From Pseudomonas sp. PSB18 (GTDB lineage Bacteria; Pseudomonadota; Gammaproteobacteria; Pseudomonadales; Pseudomonadaceae), in NCBI RefSeq assembly GCF_014596565.1, contig NZ_NOIN01000005.1, forward strand, positions 248,001 to 312,000: a stretch of 64,000 bases of DNA, in the 5' to 3' direction. Below are positions 43,606 through 52,675 of this stretch, one piece after another. Position 1 is the first letter of the stretch. Each line of letters begins with the position of its first letter. The notes under the pieces are model-generated. The model saw only the letters and a list, made by a program, of their open reading frames with translations, was not told where the DNA came from and searched no databases. A program made the translations under genes and the position numbers.

Positions 43606-44385
43606 TCAGTGTTCAGTGCGCAATGCACGTTGGGTGAACTCAGCGTCAGCGACGCCGAGATTGATGCTGACCTTCTCGACGATCAGGCGCGTGCTCTTGT
43701 TCGCAGCCAGGTTGTGCATGGTCTGCACCGTCGGCCTGCTGAAGCCGTCGACGACTTGCAGGCCCTCGGTCTTGAGCTGTTTGACCAGCACGCCCTGGCG
43801 ATCGAAATAGTCCACCTGCACCGGGTAGCGACTGGCCTCTTCGAGGTAGTAGACCTTGCGCGAATAACCGGACACGTCCGCCTCTTCGCTTTTTGCCTTC
43901 GCCTCGATGCGCCGACAGGCCGGCCAGCTCAGGCAAGGCTCGGGAGACGCCAGGCTGGTGAACTGATAGCTGTCCAGCTTGTAGTCTTCAAAATCCTCGT
44001 AGGTGAAGTCCGTGCCCATGAACCAATTCTGCTTTTGCGAGCCCGCCAGGCGTCGCAGGCTTTTGGTCGATGGGGTGTAGGACCAGATATCGTTGATGGC
44101 CTTGCCACTGTCTTCGATCAGTAGCGCAACGTTCTTGACCGCTGCCGGAGCGGTAAAGCGCACCAAGGTCCCCGTGCGATCACTCATTCGCTTGTCCAGG
44201 CGGCTGAGCTGGCGGGTGAACGTCAAGCGCTCGCCTTCCAACAATTCCATGCGGTAATCGACCCTTTCATCCGCCGCTTTCATGCGGCGATCGGAATCGC
44301 GCATGACCGACAGCGCATCGTCGGCATGGGCTGACCCGATGCACATCATCAACAGGGAAAAAGTAACAGGCAGCTTGTTGTTCAT
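43606..44385 (-). CDS. LolA-like outer-membrane lipoprotein-sorting protein
   Basis: The 259-residue protein has a signal peptide ending CIGSAHA before DDALSVMRDSDRRMKAADER. The mature part has a LolA/LolB-like half barrel, with LVRFTAPAAVKNVALLIEDS, the motif WSYTPSTKSLRRLAGSQKQN and a strand-rich end (LEEASRYPVQVDYFDRQG). COG2834-type proteins with this pattern accompany lipid exporters. It overlaps the FtsX-type permease gene by four bases and should be its periplasmic lipid carrier. Confidence 0.82.
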   Translation of the reverse strand: MNNKLPVTFSLLMMCIGSAHADDALSVMRDSDRRMKAADERVDYRMELLEGERLTFTRQLSRLDKRMSDRTGTLVRFTAPAAVKNVALLIEDSGKAINDIWSYTPSTKSLRRLAGSQKQNWFMGTDFTYEDFEDYKLDSYQFTSLASPEPCLSWPACRRIEAKAKSEEADVSGYSRKVYYLEEASRYPVQVDYFDRQGVLVKQLKTEGLQVVDGFSRPTVQTMHNLAANKSTRLIVEKVSINLGVADAEFTQRALRTEH

Positions 44386-46742
44386 CCGAAGTTCCTGAGC
44401 TTGAGAGTGTCAACCGCCGGGATGCGGAATACGTGGCGAATGGCAGGCATCGCCGCAAAGGGAATGATCACCAGTGCCGGCAGGATGACTCGCCAGAAAT
44501 CGCTGAAGGCAGGGTCGGTGTTGATCTTGAACCAGACATCGGTCAAGCGATGGTTTAGGACAGCGCCAAGGCCATACCCCAAGGGGATGGCGACAATGCC
44601 GGCGACCACGGCGATGCTCAGGGTTTCACAGAGCATGATCAGCGACACGCTGCGGTCGCTGAAACCGAGGATCCGCAGTACACCGTACTCACCGCGCCGC
44701 CCCACAATGCTGAAGTTCATGCTGGTGATGGCAAACAACAGGGCGATGGCGATGCTCATCAGCGCCGAGATATGGATGATCACCCAGATGTGCGAGCTGA
44801 TTTCGAGAATGGACGCGACAATATTCTGCTTGGACGTCACCCGTACCACGCCCGGCAAGGCATAGATCGCGGCGTCGTCCAGGCCGCTGCTTCCCGCGTC
44901 GATCAGGTAGGCGCCGGTGAATTGCTCATCGAGGGCCAACATGCGCTGGGCGAAACGTCGAGTGGTGATGATTTCACCCGGCAGCGCTCCGGAAAACACC
45001 CCGACGACCTTGGCTGGATAGAGATTGCCGCGCACCTTGAGGGTCAGCCGGTCGCCCGGCCCCACACCCTGTGAAATGGCGATACGACGCTCGATCACCA
45101 GGGCTTCCAGGTCGCCGTCCAACAGCATCCGGCCTTCCATGAGGTTCACATGACGCACGCCGTCCGCCGGTTCGATACCCAGCAGGCTGGCGTTGTCCAG
45201 CTGCCCCTGGCCACTGACCTGGGCACCGCCCTTGACGAAGGTCGACCAGCGACTGCCTGGCGCCAGGCCATTGAGACGCTCGATGTCCTCGTCCCACCAG
45301 GCCACGTCCAGGTCGACCACGCGGCTCCAGCTGTCACGCTCGACGTTGCTGATGGCGGTGCGCTCCATCGATGTCAGGGAAATGTAGAACGCGATGGTGA
45401 TCGCGATACTCGCTGACATGGCCAGGACCGTCACCAGGCTGATGCGCCAACTGCGCAGCAAATTGCGCAACGAATAGCGGAACCAGAAAGGTCCACCAAT
45501 GTGCCGCAGGCAAGCCACCATGCGCAGCGCCAGGGTTTGTTCCTGACCGGCGCCGACATCACGCAAGGCGTCCATGGGGGTGATACTGAGGATGGAACGC
45601 ATGGGCAGGTACATGCCCAGTGCAACGGTGCCGCACAGCAGCAGGCCGGCTCGCCACAGATAAGGTGGCTTGAACATCAGTTGTGGCTCGGGCATGCCGA
45701 TGGCTCGCGCGTAGTTCAAGCCGAACGCATACATGTCGAACAGCGCAAAGCCACAGCCCAGGACCAACGCCAACGCGATCAACATCAGCGCCGGCAAGCC
45801 GTAGGCGCAGGCTACCTGTCGACGGCTATAGCCCAATGTCAGGAACATGGCGATCAGCGGCCGCTCTTCCTTGGCCCACTGATACATGAGGAAGAACACC
45901 ACCAGGGTCGACGACAGCGCAAAAATCAGCACCACTGTAGGCAGGAAAACCTTGAAGGTGTTGAGGTCCAGTTCGAGGAACTTCTGGCTGAACTGCTCCT
46001 GGCGTGGCAACACATAATCCACCGCCAGACGTGACTGCGCCCGCTCGGTGATGCGCTGCTTGAGCTGCGTGAGCGACGCGGCCGGCGACAGGCTGAACAA
46101 CAGGCTGTTGATGGCCGAGAAGCCCAACTGCTGATGCATCAGCGCCTGATCGGCGAACAGCACGCACAGCGAACCGTTGCTGGGCACATAGACGCTGGGG
46201 TTGAGGGGCGCGACCAGGTACTCGGGACTTTCGACAATCCCGATCACCTCCACCGGGTACTCGGCCTGCCCCGCGGTGAAGTTGAAACGATCCCCCACGC
46301 CCTTGCCATGGAACTGCGCGCAGTTTCGCTCCAGAGCGATCCCCGTGGTCTCCATGGCCTCGGGCAGGCGCCCCTGCAAAACCTTCAAGCGGTTGACCGC
46401 CAGGAAGTCCTGCGCGGGTGCACTGACCATCAACCCGGCGACCGGCTGTTCACCACCAAGGGGCGCCAGCCCGGGCATCAACAACCGATGATGAATGGCG
46501 GTCACGCCGTCGATGTCATCGAACGCCGGCAGGTTGATCAGGTCATCGGGGGCAAAGATCACCTCCAACTCCGCCATGGCGGCATTGGACTGGATGTCCT
46601 CGACCGTGCTGAACAAACTGTCGATGGCCGAGTAGGCGCCCACCAGCACACCAAAGGTCGAGGCACAGATCAGCGCAATGGTCAGCAACCGATAGCGAAT
46701 CACCAGAACCGAGCGAAGCACATGCCGCACCAGCATGTTCAT
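44382..46742 (-). CDS. FtsX/MacB-type ABC permease, two FtsX repeats
   Basis: The 786-residue protein has one helix near residues 12-35, a long periplasmic domain, then three helices, a second periplasmic domain and a last helix group, the doubled FtsX layout of LolC/E or MacB-related exporters. The repeats carry YSRRQVACAYGLPALMLIAL and FSIVGRRGEYGVLRILGFSD, the conserved coupling regions. It should extract a lipid from the inner membrane using the ATPase encoded just upstream. Overlaps of four bases on both sides show co-translation. Confidence 0.87.
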   Translation of the reverse strand: MNMLVRHVLRSVLVIRYRLLTIALICASTFGVLVGAYSAIDSLFSTVEDIQSNAAMAELEVIFAPDDLINLPAFDDIDGVTAIHHRLLMPGLAPLGGEQPVAGLMVSAPAQDFLAVNRLKVLQGRLPEAMETTGIALERNCAQFHGKGVGDRFNFTAGQAEYPVEVIGIVESPEYLVAPLNPSVYVPSNGSLCVLFADQALMHQQLGFSAINSLLFSLSPAASLTQLKQRITERAQSRLAVDYVLPRQEQFSQKFLELDLNTFKVFLPTVVLIFALSSTLVVFFLMYQWAKEERPLIAMFLTLGYSRRQVACAYGLPALMLIALALVLGCGFALFDMYAFGLNYARAIGMPEPQLMFKPPYLWRAGLLLCGTVALGMYLPMRSILSITPMDALRDVGAGQEQTLALRMVACLRHIGGPFWFRYSLRNLLRSWRISLVTVLAMSASIAITIAFYISLTSMERTAISNVERDSWSRVVDLDVAWWDEDIERLNGLAPGSRWSTFVKGGAQVSGQGQLDNASLLGIEPADGVRHVNLMEGRMLLDGDLEALVIERRIAISQGVGPGDRLTLKVRGNLYPAKVVGVFSGALPGEIITTRRFAQRMLALDEQFTGAYLIDAGSSGLDDAAIYALPGVVRVTSKQNIVASILEISSHIWVIIHISALMSIAIALLFAITSMNFSIVGRRGEYGVLRILGFSDRSVSLIMLCETLSIAVVAGIVAIPLGYGLGAVLNHRLTDVWFKINTDPAFSDFWRVILPALVIIPFAAMPAIRHVFRIPAVDTLKLRNFG

Positions 46743-47425
46743 GAGTCGGCCCTGTGCAGATTGCCCGAGCGCATCTCGTAGACATGATCGGCATGCTGCC
46801 CCAGCCCGGGGTTGTGCGTGACGATCACCACGGTGATCTGTTTCTCTTCCTGCATCTGGCGCAACAGTTCGAACACCCGCATCCCGGTCTCTTCATCCAG
46901 GCTGCCAGTGGGCTCGTCCGCAAGAATCAATTGCGGTTCCTTGATCAGCGCCCTGGCGATCGCCACCCGCTGCTGCTGGCCGCCCGACAGCTTGGAGGGG
47001 AATTTTTCGGCGTGCTCATGCAGCCCGACTTTACGCAGGTACTCCTCGGCACGCGCGTGGTCCCGTGGCGTGACCGAGCGGATCGGCTCAAGCCCGGTCA
47101 GCACGTTTTCCTTGACCGTCAACGTCGGGATCAGGTTGTGAAACTGGAAGATGAACCCCACGCGCTCGGCCCGGAATCGGGTCAAGGCTTTGAAGTCCAT
47201 GCTGTCCAGGCTCGCGTCTCCCACGCGCACCTGGCCCTCATCGGCCCGATCCAGGCCACCGAGTATGTTGAGAAGCGTGGTTTTACCCGATCCGGATATA
47301 CCCCGGATCACGGTCATGCTGGCGCGGGAAATGTCCAGGTTGATGCTGTTCAGCACCAGACTGCGCTCATCGCCGCTGGGGTAGAATTTTTTCAGCCCAG
47401 TCAAGGAAATCAAAGGGATATCCAT
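46739..47425 (-). CDS. ABC transporter ATPase, LolD/MacB type
   Basis: The 228-residue ATPase carries Walker [14 protein letters not shown], the signature [15 protein letters not shown], Walker [17 protein letters not shown] and a switch His in [11 protein letters not shown]. It is of the LolD/MacB/FtsE branch that powers FtsX-type permeases from the cytoplasm. It overlaps the permease gene by four bases and is 18 bases after the GNAT gene. Confidence 0.93.
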   Translation of the reverse strand: MDIPLISLTGLKKFYPSGDERSLVLNSINLDISRASMTVIRGISGSGKTTLLNILGGLDRADEGQVRVGDASLDSMDFKALTRFRAERVGFIFQFHNLIPTLTVKENVLTGLEPIRSVTPRDHARAEEYLRKVGLHEHAEKFPSKLSGGQQQRVAIARALIKEPQLILADEPTGSLDEETGMRVFELLRQMQEEKQITVVIVTHNPGLGQHADHVYEMRSGNLHRADS

Positions 47426-47443
47426 TTCGTCTACAACTCCAGT

Positions 47444-48574
47444 TCAGAGCGCTGCTTCAGCCAGATCGAGTCCGAAAACGCCATAGCGCTTGGTCCGGCG
47501 CATCCCGACATTGCGCGCCAGCACGTAGCTGGAAGGGTTGCGGTCGTCGATCCACATGGTGTCCACCCGTTCGAAGCGCGGTTCGGCATAACGGACGATT
47601 TCATCACCGATCAACCGTCCGAGACCGCGCCCCTGTACCGACGGATCGGCACCGATCAAGGCAATGACCGCCCCATTGACGCTGCGTTTGTAGCGCCCCA
47701 ACTTGAAGAGGTCGAACAAACCGAAGTGGCCCTTGAGCTGGCTCAGTATCTGGTTCAGATCCGGCAAAATCACAAAGAACGCCACCGCTCGGCCGTCGAG
47801 CTCGATCAGCTTGATCCCCTCCAGGTCGATGAAGGCTTTCACGCTGTCGATATGAAACTTGAAGCTGGGCTGGGAGATCGGCGCGACTTCGTAGTTTTCG
47901 GCAAAGGCGCTGTTGAACAGGCAGCGGATCTCTTCCAGATTGGACTTGAGATCGGCACGCGTCGCCGTGCGCACACTGAACTGGCTGCCGGGCAGCACTT
48001 TTTCGCTGCGGCTGGCCTTGCGTCGTGCACGATACTGCTCGGCATCGACACCGTAGGTGCTGAAGGTGAACGCCAGGTCGAAGCCTACCTGTTTAAGGAT
48101 CTCGGCATACCAGAGCGGGTTATAGGTTTGCAGCAGCGTCGGGGGACGTCCGTCCAGGTCTTCCAGCAGCAGCGCGGCGTCCTGGGTCGAGGTGTAGCTG
48201 TAAGGCCCCAGTAACCTGGACTTGCCTCGAGCCCGGGCCCAATTGGCAACCGCTTCGAACAAGGCTTGCGCAACGGCAGGGTCAGGGGTCACCTCAAAAA
48301 AGCCGAAGAATACGTGCTCGTCGCCGAAACGCTGGTTGTACTCGGCATGGATACTCACGCTTATCCGGCCTTGCGCCTGGCCCTGTCCGTCCACCGCCAG
48401 GAAATGCTCGATCTGCGCTTCGCGAAAGAACGGGTTATGGCGTGGCGACAGGATGCGCTTCATGTCACTGCGCAGGGGCGCCACCCATTTCGGATCGTCG
48501 GCGTACAAGCGGAAAGGCAGCTCGATGAACTGCTTCAGGCGCTTGGCTGTGTTCACTACTTCAATCGAGATCAT
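47444..48574 (-). CDS. GNAT-fold N-acyltransferase (YghO/bacterial ceramide synthase-like)
   Basis: The 376-residue protein is larger than simple GNATs. The start is PFRLYADDPKWVAPLRSDMK near residue 20, a motif seen in the YghO-like family. The C-terminal GNAT core has VIALIGADPSVQGRGLGRLI for acyl-donor binding. I recall that the bacterial ceramide synthase of Caulobacter belongs to this kind of GNAT-fold N-acyltransferase, but I cannot run the comparison. In this operon the natural acceptor would be the amine made by the 49038 enzyme. It overlaps the SRPBCC gene by four bases. Confidence 0.75.
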   Translation of the reverse strand: MISIEVVNTAKRLKQFIELPFRLYADDPKWVAPLRSDMKRILSPRHNPFFREAQIEHFLAVDGQGQAQGRISVSIHAEYNQRFGDEHVFFGFFEVTPDPAVAQALFEAVANWARARGKSRLLGPYSYTSTQDAALLLEDLDGRPPTLLQTYNPLWYAEILKQVGFDLAFTFSTYGVDAEQYRARRKASRSEKVLPGSQFSVRTATRADLKSNLEEIRCLFNSAFAENYEVAPISQPSFKFHIDSVKAFIDLEGIKLIELDGRAVAFFVILPDLNQILSQLKGHFGLFDLFKLGRYKRSVNGAVIALIGADPSVQGRGLGRLIGDEIVRYAEPRFERVDTMWIDDRNPSSYVLARNVGMRRTKRYGVFGLDLAEAAL

Positions 48575-49023
48575 GAGGCATCCAGTAGTTGTTGCATGTT
48601 GCGATGACGGGCTTCGAAGATGCGGTCCATGTAGGCATTCACAAACAACCGCTCCAGCAATGCCCCCCCTATCGCCTTGTAGGTGACCCGATCGGTATAG
48701 AGCGTGCCGCCGGCTGCCGCTGCGACCCGATGCTCGTGCCGGAAGGCACTCAACGGCCCCTTGATCATCTCGTCGATGAAGTACTCATTTTCCTTAACCT
48801 CGCGAATGGCCACGGTCCAGTTGGCCGGGATGAACCCGAACATCCAGTGCCGGAAGCGAAACTGGCGCCCCTGGGCGATCCGCAGATCGGCGATGTCGAT
48901 GTTGCCCAACGGGGTGACGCGCTCAGGGAAAATCTTCGGGAAATTGACCCCCTCCATGCAGAAATCGAAGACCTCCGCACAACTACGCCCCTTGATCAGC
49001 GTGGTTTTTTCCAATACCGGCAT
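48571..49023 (-). CDS. SRPBCC-fold lipid- or ligand-binding protein
   Basis: The 150-residue protein has the START/Bet v1-like pattern: LIKGRSCAEVFDFCMEGVNF at the start, strands with FRHWMFGFIPANWTVAIREV, and a long C-terminal helix with AYMDRIFEARHRNMQQL. Such proteins make a hydrophobic cavity and may act as a cyclase, aromatase or carrier. No catalytic motif can be named. It lies between the aminotransferase fusion and the GNAT gene, 14 bases from the former and overlapping the latter by four bases. Confidence 0.72.
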   Translation of the reverse strand: MPVLEKTTLIKGRSCAEVFDFCMEGVNFPKIFPERVTPLGNIDIADLRIAQGRQFRFRHWMFGFIPANWTVAIREVKENEYFIDEMIKGPLSAFRHEHRVAAAAGGTLYTDRVTYKAIGGALLERLFVNAYMDRIFEARHRNMQQLLDAS

Positions 49024-49037
49024 TCGGGCTTCCTCGG

Positions 49038-51650
49038 TCAGATAGGTTCGGCGGTGGCAAGATTGAAACGCTCGGCGTATCGCTGCCAGGCGACAGGGTC
49101 GAGGGCTTTGTCGAAACTGCGGAAACCGGCAAGCTTGAACCCGTGGCGGCTGGACAACGCCTGGACCAGTTCCAGGTCATCGTTGCTCAGGTCCAGGCCG
49201 AGGCTGGTATGCCGGGAGAGGCCTTCCAGGGCGAGCATCATGGTCTCGGCCATGCAGGCGTAAGCCAGGTCGTCGGGAATGCCGTAGCGCGAGCCGAGTC
49301 GAGCGTCGCCGGGCATTTCGACAATGCCCCCATCGAGCACCAGCACGTCCGGGCGGCGAATGGCGATGTCCTGGCTGACGTTGGCCGGTCTGGAGATGTC
49401 GCACAGGATGGCATCGGCGGCGATATCGTCGGCGCTGATGAACCGTTCGGCACTGTTGGTCGCGATCAGCACCAGATCGGCGTCGGCCAGCGACTGCTGG
49501 ACATCGTTGCTCCAGCGCAATGCCGTGTGGCGACCGTTTTCCGCCAGGAGCAATGAACCGAGGCTCGCACTGTCCTGCTCATCCAGGCGTTGCGCGATGT
49601 GCGCCAGCACGCTACCCGGTGCCGCCGTCGCCTGCGCGCTGTAAGCCACGAGCTGGTTGATCACTGAAGCGAAACGCGGGGTGTTGAAGCGTGCGCTCTT
49701 GGGGTTGCCCACCAGGGTGACCTGGCCGGCCTGCGCCACGATCAACCGTGCGATGGCCGAACCGATGCTGCCCGTCGCACCGACGACGGCGACGCGCATG
49801 TCCTGCATCCGTCGCCCGGTCATGCGCACCGCGCGACAGGCGGCTTCTACCGCCGTCAGCAGGGTGTAGCTGTTGCCGGTGGTCAGGGCCACGCCTTTAT
49901 CCAGCAGGCGCATCCCTCCTCCCGTCACAATCGAAGTGTGCCCGCCCAATCCCACCAGGGTGGCGCCGCGCTGCCGCGCCATGTCGATGGCCTGGCCAAT
50001 CACTGCACACGACTCCTCCACGGGCATCTCGGCAAGCTGGGCCGCCGAACGCGGCACCATGATGAAGTCGCCGGTGACCGTGCGGCCCGTGGCGGGCGAT
50101 GTCAGCGTTACCGTGGAAACGAAGAATGGATCGAGCAGCGGGTTCAAACGCTGTTCCAGCAGCTGCAACGACGACTGCGAGTAGTGGCTGAGGCTTTCAT
50201 CGAACTCGGCATAGTTCGACAGCTCCAGCGGATGGAGGACGAACGCGAAATGGTTCTCGGCCACCGGCTCGCTGAAATCCACCCCATGCCTGGCTTGCCC
50301 GGCTGGACCTGCTGGGCTGGGTTCAGCGTCCAGCAGGTGCGCCAGCAGCGTGCCTGTGCGCCCGTCCTCGACCCATTGCAGGGTCCGGGCCAGGGCCTGG
50401 ATGAACCGCTCACATTCGGCACGGCCGGCAATCAATGGCGGTTCGACACGCATCACGTTGGCGCCATTGAGGGTCGGCGCCACGCGTATGCCTTCGACGT
50501 TGAGCAGGTAACTGGCCAGGATCGGCACCAGGCTTTCCTGCTCGCCCATGATGCCGGTGAAGCCACCGTGGAATTGTGGATAGTGGCTGCGATCAAGCTC
50601 GAACTCGATGCCAATCAGATAACCTGTGCCACGGACTTCCTTGATGAACGAGGCGTGTCGTGCGGCCAGGGCCTTGAGCTGTTCGAGCAGGTACTGTCCA
50701 TGCTCACGCACGTTGTCCAACAAGCCCTGGCGTTCTTGCAACAGATCCAGCACTTTCAGGCCGATGCGACAGGCCAGTGTATTGCCGCCGAAGGTGGACG
50801 AATGCTTGTTCTGGAAATCCGCGCTGTAGGCATTCTCGCTCAGCAGACACGCACCGATGGGCATGACGCCGCCGCCCAGGGCCTTGGCGAGCAACAAGCA
50901 ATCGGCTTGCACACCGGCGCTGGCGAACAGGGTTCCGGTACGCCCCAGTCCGGTCTGGACTTCATCGATAATCAGCAACGTGCCGCTGCGGTCACACGCT
51001 GCCCGGACTTGCCGCAAGTAATCGGCCGGCGGCAGGTTGATACCGCCCTCCCCCTGGACCGGTTCGACAATGACCGCCGCATAGGCGCCCGGATATTGCT
51101 GCAACTGGGCTTCAAGGGCCTGGATATCGCCGTAGTCGACAAAGTCGAAACCTGGCAACGGGGCCTGGAATCCTGCCTGGTATTTGTCCGAGCCAGTCGC
51201 AGAGAGCGCCCCCAGGGTCTTGCCGTGGAAACTGTGATACGTCGACAGAATACGCTTGCGTCCGGTCTTGATCAGGCACGCCTTGAGGGCCGCCTCGACC
51301 GTCTCAGCACCACTGTTCTGGAAGGTCACGCTGCGGTATTGACCCGGTGCGATGGCCAGCAACCGTTGCGCCAGCAGACCGCTCGCGGCGAGGCTGGACG
51401 GCTGGACGAAAATCGGTTCCCGGGTGTGCTGGAAACTGGCCAGCTCCGCCAGCAACTCGTCCGGACTGTGACCGAACGGCAACGCACCGTAGGCGCCGAG
51501 GAAGTCCAGGTAGTCACGGCCTTCTTCATCGTACAGGTAGCAGCCTTCGCCGCGGACGAACGTCTTGTCGAGGCCAACCCGGCGAATCAACTCGCCAATC
51601 TCGGGGTTGACGTATTGCTCAAACGGACTCATTTGCTGCCAGCGACTCAT
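49038..51650 (-). CDS. Class-III aminotransferase fused to acyl-ACP-reductase-like domain
   Basis: The 870-residue protein joins two enzymes. Residues about 10-430 are a class-III PLP aminotransferase, with Asp229 in LLIIDEVQTGLGRTG and PLP-lysine Lys256 in LLLAKALGGGVMPIG. A linker rich in Pro and Gly (about 440-460) leads to a C-terminal part (about 465-870) that resembles cyanobacterial long-chain acyl-ACP reductase: GLGGHTSIVTGGG, TTGNSYTLLTAVEAA, the NADPH motif VAVVGATGSIGSAIARL (624-630 core) and YACMAETMMLALEG. I infer reduction of an acyl thioester to an aldehyde and transamination to a primary amine in one protein, like TamH or PigE-type enzymes. Its start overlaps the desaturase stop by four bases. 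Confidence 0.85.
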   Translation of the reverse strand: MSRWQQMSPFEQYVNPEIGELIRRVGLDKTFVRGEGCYLYDEEGRDYLDFLGAYGALPFGHSPDELLAELASFQHTREPIFVQPSSLAASGLLAQRLLAIAPGQYRSVTFQNSGAETVEAALKACLIKTGRKRILSTYHSFHGKTLGALSATGSDKYQAGFQAPLPGFDFVDYGDIQALEAQLQQYPGAYAAVIVEPVQGEGGINLPPADYLRQVRAACDRSGTLLIIDEVQTGLGRTGTLFASAGVQADCLLLAKALGGGVMPIGACLLSENAYSADFQNKHSSTFGGNTLACRIGLKVLDLLQERQGLLDNVREHGQYLLEQLKALAARHASFIKEVRGTGYLIGIEFELDRSHYPQFHGGFTGIMGEQESLVPILASYLLNVEGIRVAPTLNGANVMRVEPPLIAGRAECERFIQALARTLQWVEDGRTGTLLAHLLDAEPSPAGPAGQARHGVDFSEPVAENHFAFVLHPLELSNYAEFDESLSHYSQSSLQLLEQRLNPLLDPFFVSTVTLTSPATGRTVTGDFIMVPRSAAQLAEMPVEESCAVIGQAIDMARQRGATLVGLGGHTSIVTGGGMRLLDKGVALTTGNSYTLLTAVEAACRAVRMTGRRMQDMRVAVVGATGSIGSAIARLIVAQAGQVTLVGNPKSARFNTPRFASVINQLVAYSAQATAAPGSVLAHIAQRLDEQDSASLGSLLLAENGRHTALRWSNDVQQSLADADLVLIATNSAERFISADDIAADAILCDISRPANVSQDIAIRRPDVLVLDGGIVEMPGDARLGSRYGIPDDLAYACMAETMMLALEGLSRHTSLGLDLSNDDLELVQALSSRHGFKLAGFRSFDKALDPVAWQRYAERFNLATAEPI

Positions 51651-52675
51651 GACGGATTCTCGGTGGAGTAAGGCGTGGAAACGGAGGATGGATGGCCGCA
51701 GGTCTGCCGATAGAGATCTGCCGCCATGCCCTGGGCCGCCACGATACGTTCATGGGCAGGCCGCATGGCGTGATAGGGCAACGCCGGAAACAGATGATGA
51801 AGCGCGTGATAACGCTGGCTCAGGGGCTCGAACAACTCCAGCCAGCGCCCCTGGACGGCATGGGTCGAGGAATCGCTCAGTTGCCATTGCAAGGACACGG
51901 GCTGACCGCTGGAGGCATAACGATGGGCCAGGCAGGTGCGGAACATGTTGATCCCCAGCACCCCATAGATGACGGCCAGGAACAGGCCGATACGGGACCA
52001 GGGCAACCATTCGCTCCCTGCCATCAGAATCAGCCCCCAGGCATACAGGCTGGTCAGCCCCTCGAGCAGGCGGTTGTATCCCTGCGAAGCGCTGAACCGC
52101 GCGGCGCTGTTTCGATAGGCGGCATGCAAGGTGACCGCGCTGTAGCGCTCGATCACCACCCGCCGTAGCGACGGCATACACCATGACAGCGGACCGACCA
52201 GGGCAAATCGCAACAGCAGCAACAGCGGCGTCAGGAGCGTGCCCACCAGCAAGGTGAACAGGCTACGGCCAAACTGACGTTGAAACGGCAGGTACTCCGG
52301 ATCCTGCCGGGTGCCGTATCGCGTCAGCGTGTGGTGATCCATGTGGCTCAGGTACAGAAACGACGGCAACAGCAGTGGAATCCCACAGGCCAGATTCCAC
52401 ATCAGATTGAATCCCGGTACTGCTCGCCGAGGCATATGGACCAGTTCGTGGATGAACATGGCCGACCGATACAGGGTGAACACTGCCACCGAGTAGAGCA
52501 CCAGCCAGGTCGGAAAGCGGCTGACTTCCAGCAATGACAAGGCGGTCCAGAACAGTGCGATGTTCAACCCGAAATCCAGGCGATAACGCCACCCTTGATG
52601 GCGTCGCAGGTCCTCGATCAATGGGCGCAGCGCCGCGATAAACGCTCGCCCCTCCCGCTCGGGCACAGTCTTCAT
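51647..52675 (-). CDS. Membrane fatty-acid desaturase-family protein
   Basis: With the ATG at 52675, which overlaps the upstream stop as ATGA, the protein has 342 residues; a start four codons earlier is possible. It has the three His boxes of membrane di-iron desaturases: HELVHM, HMDHH and HALHHLFP followed by YHAM. Several hydrophobic helices frame them. The family inserts double bonds or hydroxyls into acyl chains. In the operon it could modify the chain before or after amine formation. The region is unknown. Confidence 0.85.
   Translation of the reverse strand: MKTVPEREGRAFIAALRPLIEDLRRHQGWRYRLDFGLNIALFWTALSLLEVSRFPTWLVLYSVAVFTLYRSAMFIHELVHMPRRAVPGFNLMWNLACGIPLLLPSFLYLSHMDHHTLTRYGTRQDPEYLPFQRQFGRSLFTLLVGTLLTPLLLLLRFALVGPLSWCMPSLRRVVIERYSAVTLHAAYRNSAARFSASQGYNRLLEGLTSLYAWGLILMAGSEWLPWSRIGLFLAVIYGVLGINMFRTCLAHRYASSGQPVSLQWQLSDSSTHAVQGRWLELFEPLSQRYHALHHLFPALPYHAMRPAHERIVAAQGMAADLYRQTCGHPSSVSTPYSTENPS

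Noticed and set aside
46754..48214. Plus-strand open frame of about 486 codons
   Set aside because: Shadow of the ABC ATPase and GNAT genes, which show full motifs on the other strand.
49038..51650. Serine palmitoyltransferase (true sphingolipid entry enzyme)
   Set aside because: The PLP domain is a class-III aminotransferase (IIDEVQTG and LAKALGGG), not an alpha-oxoamine synthase, and no other candidate is in the window.
49938..51671. Plus-strand open frame of about 577 codons
   Set aside because: Antisense shadow of the aminotransferase-reductase gene; it has no recognisable domain.
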